This document shows positions 57,312-64,000 of a stretch of 64,000 nt of DNA, piece by piece; the first letter of the stretch is position 1; the number at the start of each line of letters is the position of its first letter. Where the stretch lies: assembly GCA_000621185.1 (NCBI GenBank), contig KK211222.1:62001-126000 (forward strand), given 5' to 3'. Under the pieces are notes generated by a model. That model searched no databases, was not told the DNA's origin, and was given only the letters and a program-made list of their open reading frames with translations. A program made the translations under genes and the position numbers. Source of the stretch: Franconibacter pulveris DSM 19144 (lineage in GTDB: Bacteria; Pseudomonadota; Gammaproteobacteria; Enterobacterales; Enterobacteriaceae).

Positions 57312-57650
57312 CTAGCGCTGCATTGCGGCGGTCAGCAACGGGGCGCAGGCGGCGGGGTTCTGCCGCGCGCGCTGCTTCTCCTCTTCGCTTAACTGCGCCC
57401 AGCGGTGAATAACGGCTTTCGCCAGCGACGGGGAAAAGTGCGTTTTTTGCAGCGCATAATCGGTATTGCCGCCTTCGATAACCTGTTCCATTTGCGAAAG
57501 GGGCGCGCCGGTGCCGGCTTTGTTAACCGAACAGAACACCGCGGCGTAGTAAGCCTTCTCCTCATCGCTGTAGTGCGGGCGCAGCCACCAGACCAGCAGC
57601 AGGGCGACAGCGACAAGCGGGATGAGAACGCGAAGCGACAAAAGTTTCAT
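57312..57650 (-). CDS. Hypothetical membrane-anchored protein, 112 aa
   Basis: Function unknown. N-terminal single TM/signal anchor (MKLLSLRVLIPLVAVALLLVWW), then a soluble part with two Cys (AAVFCSVNKAG, NPAACAPLL) which could form a disulfide outside the cytoplasm. Convergent with araC-type gene, and downstream of the MFS gene. Confidence 0.65.
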   Translation of the reverse strand: MKLLSLRVLIPLVAVALLLVWWLRPHYSDEEKAYYAAVFCSVNKAGTGAPLSQMEQVIEGGNTDYALQKTHFSPSLAKAVIHRWAQLSEEEKQRARQNPAACAPLLTAAMQR

Positions 57651-57692
57651 GGGATAACCCTGTTAAGCCGTAAACCCGCCATTATAAAGCCG

Positions 57693-58859
57693 TTACTTAA
57701 ACTCTGCGTCTACAACGCGCTGACGCTGCGTTTGTGTGGCGGGCAGCAGCATCGCCAGCAGCGCGACGCCGCTGAAAATCCACAGCGCAATGACGGCGCC
57801 TGCGCTGTCCAGCAGCAGGCCGAACGCCGCCGCGCCCGCTACCTGGCCGATGGCGAGCATCAGGAACACCGCCCCCAGTCCCGCCGCCGGGTCATCGCCC
57901 GCCGCGTTGACGCCGCTCACCAGCAGCACGCCCGAGAGCGTGATGTAGGCAAAGCCGTAGAGTGCTGCCGCCAGATAAACCAGCAGCGGGTTATGCGTTG
58001 AGGCCATCAGCAGTAGAAAGGCCGCCGCCGTCAGCGCCTGCATCATCCGGTGGATGCAGTTGATGCCAAAGCGGTTAGTCAGATAACCCGTCAGCAACCC
58101 AAAGCAGCCGGTGATGCCGGTAATCAACCAGAGCAGCGTCACCGTTCGCGCTTCCATCCCGGCGAGTGACGCAAACATCACCGGGCCGAAGGTCCAGTAA
58201 GCGGCGCTGGCTATCCCGCTCAGGAAGGCCACGCGCAGCGGAGGGCGTAAGGCGGGCGAAAGAAAGGCGGCGCCCTGCGCTTTTAGCGAAAACCTCACGC
58301 CGCTGGCGCCGCCGGGAATGACTTTCAGCGCCAGCAGGGTGGGGATAAGGGTGGCGAGCGTGAAGCAAAAATAGATAACGCGCCAGTTATCGGTCAGCGC
58401 CAGCACGGCGAGCGACGAAAAGATAATGCCTCCCCCCGTGCCCGCGTTAATCAGGGTATTCACGACCGGACGCTGGCTTTCCATGACCTTCCGGTTGACC
58501 GCCTCCGCCATCGGCGGCGAGACGAGCCCGGTGCTGAGCCCGGCGCAGATAACGCCCGCCATCAGTCCGCCCGGGCTGTGAGACAGGGCAATTATCCCCA
58601 TGCCCGCCATGGCGAACAGCCCGGCGAGCAGCGCAGGCAGACGGGGGCCGGTGCGGGCGGTGCAGACAGAGGCGAAAACAATCGCCACGCAGTAAGCGGC
58701 AAAGGAGGCGGAGGAGAGCGTGCCCGCCAGGGAGAGCGATAAGCGAATATCCGGCATGATAGCCGGCAGCAGCAGGCCCCAGGAGAAGCGGGCCAGCCCG
58801 TATGCCGCAGCGATAAGCGCAAACCCGGTCAGGGCGAGGAGTTTGTTTCCGGCACGCAA
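57693..58859 (-). CDS. MFS transporter, YbfB/YjiJ family
   Basis: 388 aa, about 12 TM segments. GFALIAAAYGLARFSWGLLLP at the N-terminus and STGLVSPPMAEAVN are typical of the YbfB-type major facilitator group (PF06779). Starts with TTG at 58859 behind GGGAGGTCATTTTG. Substrate unknown. Confidence 0.82.
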   Translation of the reverse strand: MRAGNKLLALTGFALIAAAYGLARFSWGLLLPAIMPDIRLSLSLAGTLSSASFAAYCVAIVFASVCTARTGPRLPALLAGLFAMAGMGIIALSHSPGGLMAGVICAGLSTGLVSPPMAEAVNRKVMESQRPVVNTLINAGTGGGIIFSSLAVLALTDNWRVIYFCFTLATLIPTLLALKVIPGGASGVRFSLKAQGAAFLSPALRPPLRVAFLSGIASAAYWTFGPVMFASLAGMEARTVTLLWLITGITGCFGLLTGYLTNRFGINCIHRMMQALTAAAFLLLMASTHNPLLVYLAAALYGFAYITLSGVLLVSGVNAAGDDPAAGLGAVFLMLAIGQVAGAAAFGLLLDSAGAVIALWIFSGVALLAMLLPATQTQRQRVVDAEFK

Positions 58860-58988
58860 AATGACCTCCCGACAGTCAGTCGACTACGCAAAGAGTGTAG
58901 TGCGCGTTGGCGTCTTGCGTGACGAAGGGGGCTGGCGGGCGGCGAAACAGAAGGAAGCGGCGCGGGAATGCCGCCGCTACGAATAAGA

Positions 58989-59894
58989 CTACAGGCGGCT
59001 TGCGACGCTCTGCAACACTTCCATATCCATCTGGGTTAACTCTCTGGGTTCGCTGCGCAGCGTTTCCAGGCGGATAAACCACGGGTCGTTATTGCGGATA
59101 ATCAGTTTGGTTTTGATGTTGTAATGCTGGCTGGCAAAATCTTCCTGCACCAGCTTTTCAACGGCGCTGAGATTCTGGAATACCGTTGTGTTATTCGGCC
59201 CGCGCGTAAAGCGGTTCGGGTTGGAGCTTAGCCCCGCCTGCAACTGTGTCGCCGCTTTTTCCGGATCTTTCACCACTTTATTGTTGGTCTCCTCAAAAAA
59301 CTTATTCACCTTGTTGCGCGCCTTCACTATTTTCTTCACCGTTTCGATAAATCGCTTGTTGCTGGCCACCTGGCTGTCGGCAAGGCTGTTGCGTAGCAGC
59401 ACCAGCGCGCCGCCGGCTAAGGAAGCCGCGCCTCCGGTTGCGGTTAACGCGGCGCGCACCGTGGTGGTGGTGGTGGCGGCCACGGCGGCGGCGATTCCGC
59501 CCCCCATGGTGGCGAGACCGCCGACGGCGTTTAATATTTTGCTGGCGTAGTCATATTTAATTTTGGTGCTGTCTTCATAGACATTCCCGCCATACCCGCG
59601 GCCATAGGGAACCGAAGTATTAAAGCGTTCAAAGAAAGCCCGGTTATTTTGTACGGCGGTATTGGCGGGCCGGTTTAGCAAGCCCATTTCAATATCATTG
59701 CCGCGGTTATTTCGCCCGCTAAAGACCAACTGCTCATAAGCGTACATTACCGTGCGCTCATCAGAGTTTTCGAACTGATAAAGCGTTTCTTCATCAAGCT
59801 CATTCACAAACGCAACCATGCTATGCAATTGTTGCGTATTAAAATAAGAGTGATCGGCGAGAAGGGCATTTATCATCGCATTAATTTCTGCCAC
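58989..59894 (-). CDS. Putative membrane-active cargo protein downstream of Hcp
   Basis: 301 aa, family not recognised. Acidic helical N-terminus (MAEINAMINALLADHSYFN...), a Gly/Ala/Thr-rich hydrophobic stretch at about residues 119-167 (GGLATMGGGIAAAVAATTTTT and GGAASLAGGALVLL), then a basic helical part and a compact C-terminus. Start is GTG at 59894, AAGGAG upstream, 19 nt after the hcp stop. Hcp-adjacent genes commonly encode secreted effectors; a pore-forming or membrane-inserting effector is inference. No immunity gene is recognised next to it. Confidence 0.6.
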   Translation of the reverse strand: MAEINAMINALLADHSYFNTQQLHSMVAFVNELDEETLYQFENSDERTVMYAYEQLVFSGRNNRGNDIEMGLLNRPANTAVQNNRAFFERFNTSVPYGRGYGGNVYEDSTKIKYDYASKILNAVGGLATMGGGIAAAVAATTTTTVRAALTATGGAASLAGGALVLLRNSLADSQVASNKRFIETVKKIVKARNKVNKFFEETNNKVVKDPEKAATQLQAGLSSNPNRFTRGPNNTTVFQNLSAVEKLVQEDFASQHYNIKTKLIIRNNDPWFIRLETLRSEPRELTQMDMEVLQSVASRL

Positions 59895-59913
59895 GGGAAT
59901 GACTCCTTACGCA

Positions 59914-60396
59914 TCAAATTTCTTTGTTTTGCTTAATATCCCATCCCGACTTCGTTTCGGCGGCTTTGGTCCCCTGGCTCGACTGTTCCCAGTAATGGAA
60001 ATTCACTTTCGACGCCTGGAAGTGGTAATTCACCAGCACGGTGTCCGTATGGCCGACGCCGGTAAATTCCGTGCGGGTAACAAGCACGTCCTCAAGCACC
60101 ACGCGGGAGTACTCAACCTGCTGGCCGCCTGCTTTGCAGATGGAAAGCTCAACCTTAGTCACATGCTTGCCGCTGGCGCAGAATTTCAGAATGGCTGGCG
60201 TGGCTTTATCTACCATAGACTGCACGGTTAAATCGTGAAAATTGACTTTGCCCGCGCCGCCGCCGCCGCCCACCGCCATATTGCCCGGCTGCGAGGCGCC
60301 CCAGTTAAAAGAGAGCACGTCAAGCCAGTTCTTATGATTGGAATCTTTCGATTCGCCGGTCACGCCATCCACTTTCAGGAACATATCAATAGCCAT
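59914..60396 (-). CDS. hcp: Hcp-family type VI secretion tube protein (orphan)
   Basis: 160 aa. Starts MAIDMFLKVDGVTGESKDSN, followed by VLSFNWGASQPGNMAVGGGGGAGK, SGKHVTKVELSICKAGG and a VNYHF... C-terminus: closely the Hcp1 architecture. Forms hexameric rings of the T6SS tube and chaperones small effectors. No other T6SS core gene is visible in the window. AAAGGAGTACTAC precedes the ATG. Confidence 0.93.
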   Translation of the reverse strand: MAIDMFLKVDGVTGESKDSNHKNWLDVLSFNWGASQPGNMAVGGGGGAGKVNFHDLTVQSMVDKATPAILKFCASGKHVTKVELSICKAGGQQVEYSRVVLEDVLVTRTEFTGVGHTDTVLVNYHFQASKVNFHYWEQSSQGTKAAETKSGWDIKQNKEI

Positions 60397-60930
60397 GTAG
60401 TACTCCTTTTTAACCGGAAGATAAGGTGAATAAGAAATGCTTAAGAATTAATTTTCCGGCTTCACTCTAATTTTATTAATTTCGCTAAACAAGACTGACC
60501 GCTAAATTAAGATAAATCGCAACACTGAGCCTTGCTATAAAAGAGAACTGTGAATTTTTTATTACGAAACGGCTGCTTTTATTACATGAGAATAAGTTAT
60601 GAAAAAGCGAAAGATTTACTTTGCATTCAAATAGTATGCGTTTGATATTATATTGTCGTGGCGAAAAAATAGTTCCTGACTTTAGCTATTTAGCGGCGAA
60701 ACTGGGAAATTATATTTAGGTTTATTTCATAAGAAAAAGTGCTCGCGGTTTTAAACGGCGCCGAAAGGCATAAGCCATAACGCTTCACGCTTATTGGCTG
60801 AAACAGGAACCTGGCGTGCCGACACGGTCACGTTTTCACAACGAAAGGCGCAGGGCGGGCTGGCGCTTCACGGGCTGACGCTTTATAGTCGCTCAATCCA
60901 TTCACTTAACGAATAAAAAGGAGGAATGCT
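60397..60930. other. AT-rich intergenic region between hcp and the ABC-F leader
   Basis: 534 bp, mostly A/T-rich up to about 60760, unlike the GC-rich neighbours. It should hold the hcp promoter (a TATAAT on the minus strand at 60652-60647, without a good -35) and the promoter of the leader/ABC-F gene. AT richness is typical of H-NS-silenced, horizontally acquired DNA. No ORF with a good start seen here. Confidence 0.5.
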
Positions 60931-61014
60931 ATGCCGATGTGTGAATTGTTTGTTCACTCACACCTCTATGGTGATTGGTCTCGCTCGGGCATTACCGGTA
61001 TCGTGCTGCGATAA
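60931..61014 (+). CDS. 27-aa leader peptide upstream of the ABC-F gene
   Basis: Twenty-eight codons including TAA. It starts MPMCELFVHSH and ends GIVLR; AAAAAGGAGGAATGCT gives a near-ideal Shine-Dalgarno at 6 nt spacing. It ends 110 nt before the ABC-F start. Leader peptides with nearby RNA structure commonly control ribosome-protection ABC-F genes by attenuation. Not in any family I recognise. Confidence 0.65.
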   Translation: MPMCELFVHSHLYGDWSRSGITGIVLR

Positions 61015-61055
61015 TCCCGCCTGAGCGAAGCTTTCCAACACTGTTCTTCTCTCCG

Positions 61056-61124
61056 GCTTACCGGATTGTCGTCAGCGAATTTTGACGACAGGCATCCTTA
61101 TGCCTGCAAATCACGGGTAAGCAT
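61056..61124 (+). promoter_or_regulatory. Possible RNA fold masking the ABC-F ribosome binding site
   Basis: GCTTACC (61056-61062) is fully complementary to GGTAAGC (61116-61122), directly before the ABC-F ATG at 61125. Between them lie TGTCGTCA/TGACGACA (61067-61074/61083-61090) and CAGGCAT/ATGCCTG (61089-61095/61100-61106). TACCGG (61059-61064) can also pair with CCGGTA (60995-61000), inside the leader reading frame. These are observed complementarities; a switch is inference. Confidence 0.5.
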
Positions 61125-62843
61125 ATGAGCACTCTGCTTTCTGTTCATGCTGTCGGCTATGACAACGCCTTCGGCACACTCCTGCATGACATCTCCTTCG
61201 CCATTAAAAAGGGCGATCGTATTGGGCTTATCGGCCATAACGGCAGCGGCAAAAGCACGCTGTTGAAAATCCTCAGCGGCGAGCTTGCCGCCAGCCGGGG
61301 CCGCGTGACGGCGTCTCACGCCTGCCTGCTGGCGCGGGTTGAGCAGTCCCTGCCTGACTCTCTCTATTCCTGTTCGCTGCTGGACGCCCTGCTGGCGCGC
61401 CTGCCGCCCGCGCAGCGCGAGGCGGAGCGCTGGCGCTGCGAAGCGCTGCTGGCGACTATCGGCTTTTCCCCGGCGCTCTGGTCACAGACAGCAGGGGCGC
61501 TCAGCGGCGGGCAGCACACCCGTCTGCTGCTCGCCCGCGCGCTATTACGCCAGCCGGACCTGCTGTTGCTGGATGAGCCGAGCAACCACCTCGACCTGCC
61601 CACCTTGCTCTGGCTGGAGCGCTTTCTGAAAAGCTGGGGCGGCAGCATGGTGCTGGTTTCCCACGACAGCCGCCTGCTCGACAGCGTCACCAACTGCACG
61701 CTGATCCTGCGCGATAAAACGCTGCAGTTTTTCCGCTTGCCCTGTACCGCCGCCCGACAAACGCTTAAGGCGCGGGATGAGGCGGACGCCTTGCGCCATC
61801 AGGCGGAGCAAAAGGAGATTGAACGCATCGAGAAAAGCGCCCGGCGCATGGCGCTGTGGGGGCGTGATTACGACAACGAAGGGCTGGCGCGTAAAGCCCA
61901 GCAGATGGAAAAACGGGCCGACTGGTTGAAAGAGACGCAAACCCGGTTGACGGAAGGGAGTGGCTGGCGGCTGCGATTGCAGGGAGAAGCGCTGGAAGCC
62001 GACCGGCTGCTGGATTTGCCGCGCCTTGCGGTGCGCCCGTCCGCCGACGCGCCGGTTCTTTTTACGCTTGATCCCCTGCAGGTGAAAAGTGGCGATCGCA
62101 TCGCCATCGTCGGGCGTAACGGCGCCGGCAAATCGTCGCTGCTTCAACATCTGTGGCGCGCCTGGCAGGCGCAGGAACAGGCGCTGTTTCATCCGCGGCT
62201 GCGGCTGGGCTATTACGATCAGAGCCAGCGGCAGCTCGACGATGAAGAGACCCTGAGCGAAGCCCTGGCCCGTTTTTCTGCCGCTGACGACGAGCAGCGC
62301 AAGCGGGCGTTAATCAGCGCCGGTTTCCCTTATGCGCGCCACCTGCAAAAGGTGGGCGTCCTGAGCGGCGGCGAGCGCTCGCGCCTGCTGTTCATCGGGC
62401 TGACGCTTGGCCGGTATTCACTGCTGTTGCTGGATGAGCCGACCAACCATCTGGATATGGAAGGCAAGGAGGAGCTGGAGGCGACGCTTCGCGAATTCCA
62501 GGGCGCGGTGCTGCTTGTCACCCACGATCGCCGCCTGATTGAGCAAAGCTGCAACCGGTTCTGGCTTATCGACCAGCAGAGGCTTAGCGAATGCCAGGCG
62601 CTGGAGGAGGTTTATGAACGGCTAGGCGGGGAGCAGGGCGGCGCTTGCGCGCGGCCTGCGCCGGTTGCAGAGCGTCATGCCGCGGCGCAGGAAGATGAAG
62701 AGTCGCTGCTGGCGGCGCTGCTTACGCTTGAGGAAAAACTTCGCGAGGATACCGCACGCAAGCCGAAGCACCAGAAACCGGCGCTTCAGGCCCGCTGGCG
62801 GGCGCAGATCGAGACGCTAAGCGCCCGGTTGAATCTGCGTTAA
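61125..62843 (+). CDS. ABC-F family ATPase
   Basis: 572-aa protein with two ABC domains and no membrane segment. Walker A: GHNGSGKSTLL and GRNGAGKSSLL; signatures LSGGQHTRLLLARA and LSGGERSRLLFIGL; Walker B LLLLDEPSNHLDL and LLLLDEPTNHLDM. The linker (about residues 220-275) is basic and helical with ARRMALWGRDYDNEG and ends before the second ABC domain. C-terminal tail ends in a basic coiled-coil (KHQKPALQARWRAQIETLSARL). ABC-F proteins act on the ribosome, in translation or antibiotic protection; subgroup cannot be set here. Confidence 0.85.
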   Translation: MSTLLSVHAVGYDNAFGTLLHDISFAIKKGDRIGLIGHNGSGKSTLLKILSGELAASRGRVTASHACLLARVEQSLPDSLYSCSLLDALLARLPPAQREAERWRCEALLATIGFSPALWSQTAGALSGGQHTRLLLARALLRQPDLLLLDEPSNHLDLPTLLWLERFLKSWGGSMVLVSHDSRLLDSVTNCTLILRDKTLQFFRLPCTAARQTLKARDEADALRHQAEQKEIERIEKSARRMALWGRDYDNEGLARKAQQMEKRADWLKETQTRLTEGSGWRLRLQGEALEADRLLDLPRLAVRPSADAPVLFTLDPLQVKSGDRIAIVGRNGAGKSSLLQHLWRAWQAQEQALFHPRLRLGYYDQSQRQLDDEETLSEALARFSAADDEQRKRALISAGFPYARHLQKVGVLSGGERSRLLFIGLTLGRYSLLLLDEPTNHLDMEGKEELEATLREFQGAVLLVTHDRRLIEQSCNRFWLIDQQRLSECQALEEVYERLGGEQGGACARPAPVAERHAAAQEDEESLLAALLTLEEKLREDTARKPKHQKPALQARWRAQIETLSARLNLR

Positions 62844-62846
62844 GGT

Positions 62847-64000
62847 TTACGGCCGCCGTAAGGCGGCCTTTTTGCAGGCTTTTTCAGGCGCGAAGCGGGT
62901 AACCAGCAAGGTAAGCAGACAAAGCAGCGCACCGGCGTAAAACGTCGAGCCGGAGCCCCAGATATCCCATAACAGCCCGGCGCCCAGGCTTGCCAGCAAT
63001 AATCCTGCGCCGCTCAGCAGGCTGAAGATGCCAAACGCCGTGCCCCGTAAATCCGCAGGCGCCGTGCGGGCGACCATCGCATTGAACAGCCCTTGCGTCA
63101 TGCCCATATGCACGCCCCACAGCGCCACGCCTGCGATAATCCCCTGCCAGCCCTGGCTCATGGCAAGGGTAATATCCGCCGCAATCAACACGAGCAGCCC
63201 CATCTGCAACAAGCGACGGTGGCTTAGCGTGTCGGACAGCCGGCCAAAAGGGTAGGCCGTCACGGAAAACACGACATACATCGCCACCATCACCAGCGGG
63301 ATCAGGGCAAGCGGGATGCCCACCTCCTGCGCTCTGAGCACCAGAAAGGCTTCGCTAAAGCGGGCCAGGGTAAAGACGGCGCCAAGGCCTATCACCTGCC
63401 AGCAGTCGCGGCCCAGCCGTTTGAGATTTTCCTTTTTAATAGGGTTGCTTCTGCGGTGCTCAACAGGCTTTCGCGGCTCATGCAGCCCGAAACAGAGCAG
63501 CCCGACGGCGAGAAACGCGGGGATAACGGCCACCCAGTAGACGGAGCGGAAATCGTTATGCCACAGCAGCATCAGCCCGACCGCCAGCAAAGGGCCGAGA
63601 AATGAGCCCGTGGTATCGAGCGTCTGGCGCAGGCCGTAGGCGGCGCCACGGATGTCCGGCGGCGTGACGTCCGCCACCAGGGCGTCGCGCGGCGCGCCGC
63701 GAATGCCTTTGCCGAGCCGGTCGATAATCCTGGCGCTGAAAACCATCCCGGAGGTGGAGGCGAGCGCAAACAGGGGTTTGCTCGCCGCGCCAAGGCCGTA
63801 ACCGAGCACGGCAAGCCCTTTACGCTTGCCGATATAGTCGCTAATCACGCCGGAAAAGACTTTAACGCACAGCGCCGTGGCTTCGGCGAACCCTTCAATC
63901 AGGCCGATAACCACCACCGGCGTTCCCAGCGCGGTCGCCATAAATAACGGCAGCAGGCTGTGGATCATCTCTGAAGAGATATCCATCAGCAGGCTGACAA
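62847..64000 (-). CDS. MFS transporter (5' end outside the window)
   Basis: At least 384 aa; the frame is open to the window edge (…VSLLMDISSEMIHSLLPLF), so the true start lies beyond 64000. About 11-12 TM segments. MFS motif A-like GVISDYIGKRKGLAVLGYGL and DRLGKGIRGAPRDALVADVTP are visible, typical of a subgroup of drug/metabolite transporters. Substrate unknown. Its 3' end overlaps the ABC-F terminator. Confidence 0.82.
   Translation of the reverse strand, partial: VSLLMDISSEMIHSLLPLFMATALGTPVVVIGLIEGFAEATALCVKVFSGVISDYIGKRKGLAVLGYGLGAASKPLFALASTSGMVFSARIIDRLGKGIRGAPRDALVADVTPPDIRGAAYGLRQTLDTTGSFLGPLLAVGLMLLWHNDFRSVYWVAVIPAFLAVGLLCFGLHEPRKPVEHRRSNPIKKENLKRLGRDCWQVIGLGAVFTLARFSEAFLVLRAQEVGIPLALIPLVMVAMYVVFSVTAYPFGRLSDTLSHRRLLQMGLLVLIAADITLAMSQGWQGIIAGVALWGVHMGMTQGLFNAMVARTAPADLRGTAFGIFSLLSGAGLLLASLGAGLLWDIWGSGSTFYAGALLCLLTLLVTRFAPEKACKKAALRRP
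62850..62876 (+). terminator. ABC-F terminator inside the 3' end of the MFS gene
   Basis: GGCCGCC-GTAA-GGCGGCC followed by TTTTTGC. The convergent MFS gene's last codons are encoded within this hairpin. Confidence 0.8.

Noticed and set aside
60599-60634. 11-codon ORF starting MKKRKIYFAFK in the AT-rich gap
   Set aside because: Too short and without a convincing ribosome binding site; probably chance.
61050-61064. CCGG-CTTA-CCGG as an intrinsic terminator
   Set aside because: Short 4-bp stem and no T tract; treated as part of the possible RNA switch instead.
1-64000. CRISPR arrays, tRNA or rRNA genes, insertion sequences
   Set aside because: No spaced direct repeats, cloverleaf, rRNA sequence or transposase was found. 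The only mobile-element-like trace is the recombinase-like gene at 22073.

Overview
The window is chromosomal DNA of a GC-rich enterobacterium. Gene content and order follow the E. coli / Salmonella / Enterobacter backbone: mntP-yobD-manZYX-yoaE-pdeD-sdaA-nudL-pabB-yoaH-yoaB-yoaA-tsaB-yeaY-fadD-rnd-minEDC-ycgL-ycgM-ycgN, then dsbB-nhaB-fadR-ycgB-dadAX-cvrA-ldcA-emtA-ycgR-ymgE, then treA. Most core proteins have the same length as their E. coli counterparts. The accessory genes and high GC suggest a Cronobacter/Franconibacter/Siccibacter/Enterobacter-like genus; this is an inference, not proved by the sequence. No rRNA, tRNA, CRISPR array or intact insertion sequence was seen.

Layout. Positions 1-22000 are core: Mn2+ export (mntP with a yybP-ykoY riboswitch and two MntR-box-like sites), the mannose PTS, a TerC/CorC membrane protein, a CSS-EAL phosphodiesterase, serine deaminase, p-aminobenzoate synthesis, the YoaA helicase, the t6A factor TsaB, fatty-acid activation (fadD), RNase D and the Min system. 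Positions 22000-23000 hold a degenerate tyrosine-recombinase-like gene behind several hairpins, and a 29-codon small ORF. Positions 23000-35900 are core again (dsbB, nhaB, fadR, ycgB, dadAX, cvrA, ldcA, emtA, ycgR, ymgE), interrupted at 30415-31062 by a 115-aa protein of unknown function divergent from a 56-aa ribbon-helix-helix protein.

Positions 35900-64000 are more variable: a Fur-box-preceded hydroxamate-type siderophore receptor, periplasmic trehalase with an unusual repetitive tail, an orphan membrane protein, a BLUF-EAL photoreceptor with an intact phosphodiesterase site, a PdxI-like reductase with a TetR regulator, a D-amino-acid utilisation locus (DSD-like PLP enzyme, D-aminoacylase, RidA, Na+ symporter, RpiR regulator), mqo, an orphan TraX-like acetylase, a split YeeE/YedE pair, two reductases and an AraC regulator, two MFS transporters, an orphan Hcp with a putative membrane-active cargo gene, and an ABC-F ATPase preceded by a 27-aa leader peptide.

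Themes. Cyclic-di-GMP signalling is represented three times (pdeD, bluF, ycgR; ycgR has a clear FliA-type promoter). Fatty-acid control appears at both ends (fadR, and a FadR-like site at fadD). D-amino-acid metabolism is represented by dadAX and the 44.7-50.5 kb locus. The least explained features are the Hcp/cargo pair without a recognisable immunity gene, the ABC-F leader with complementary segments around the start codon, and the recombinase-like protein that has lost its catalytic residues.
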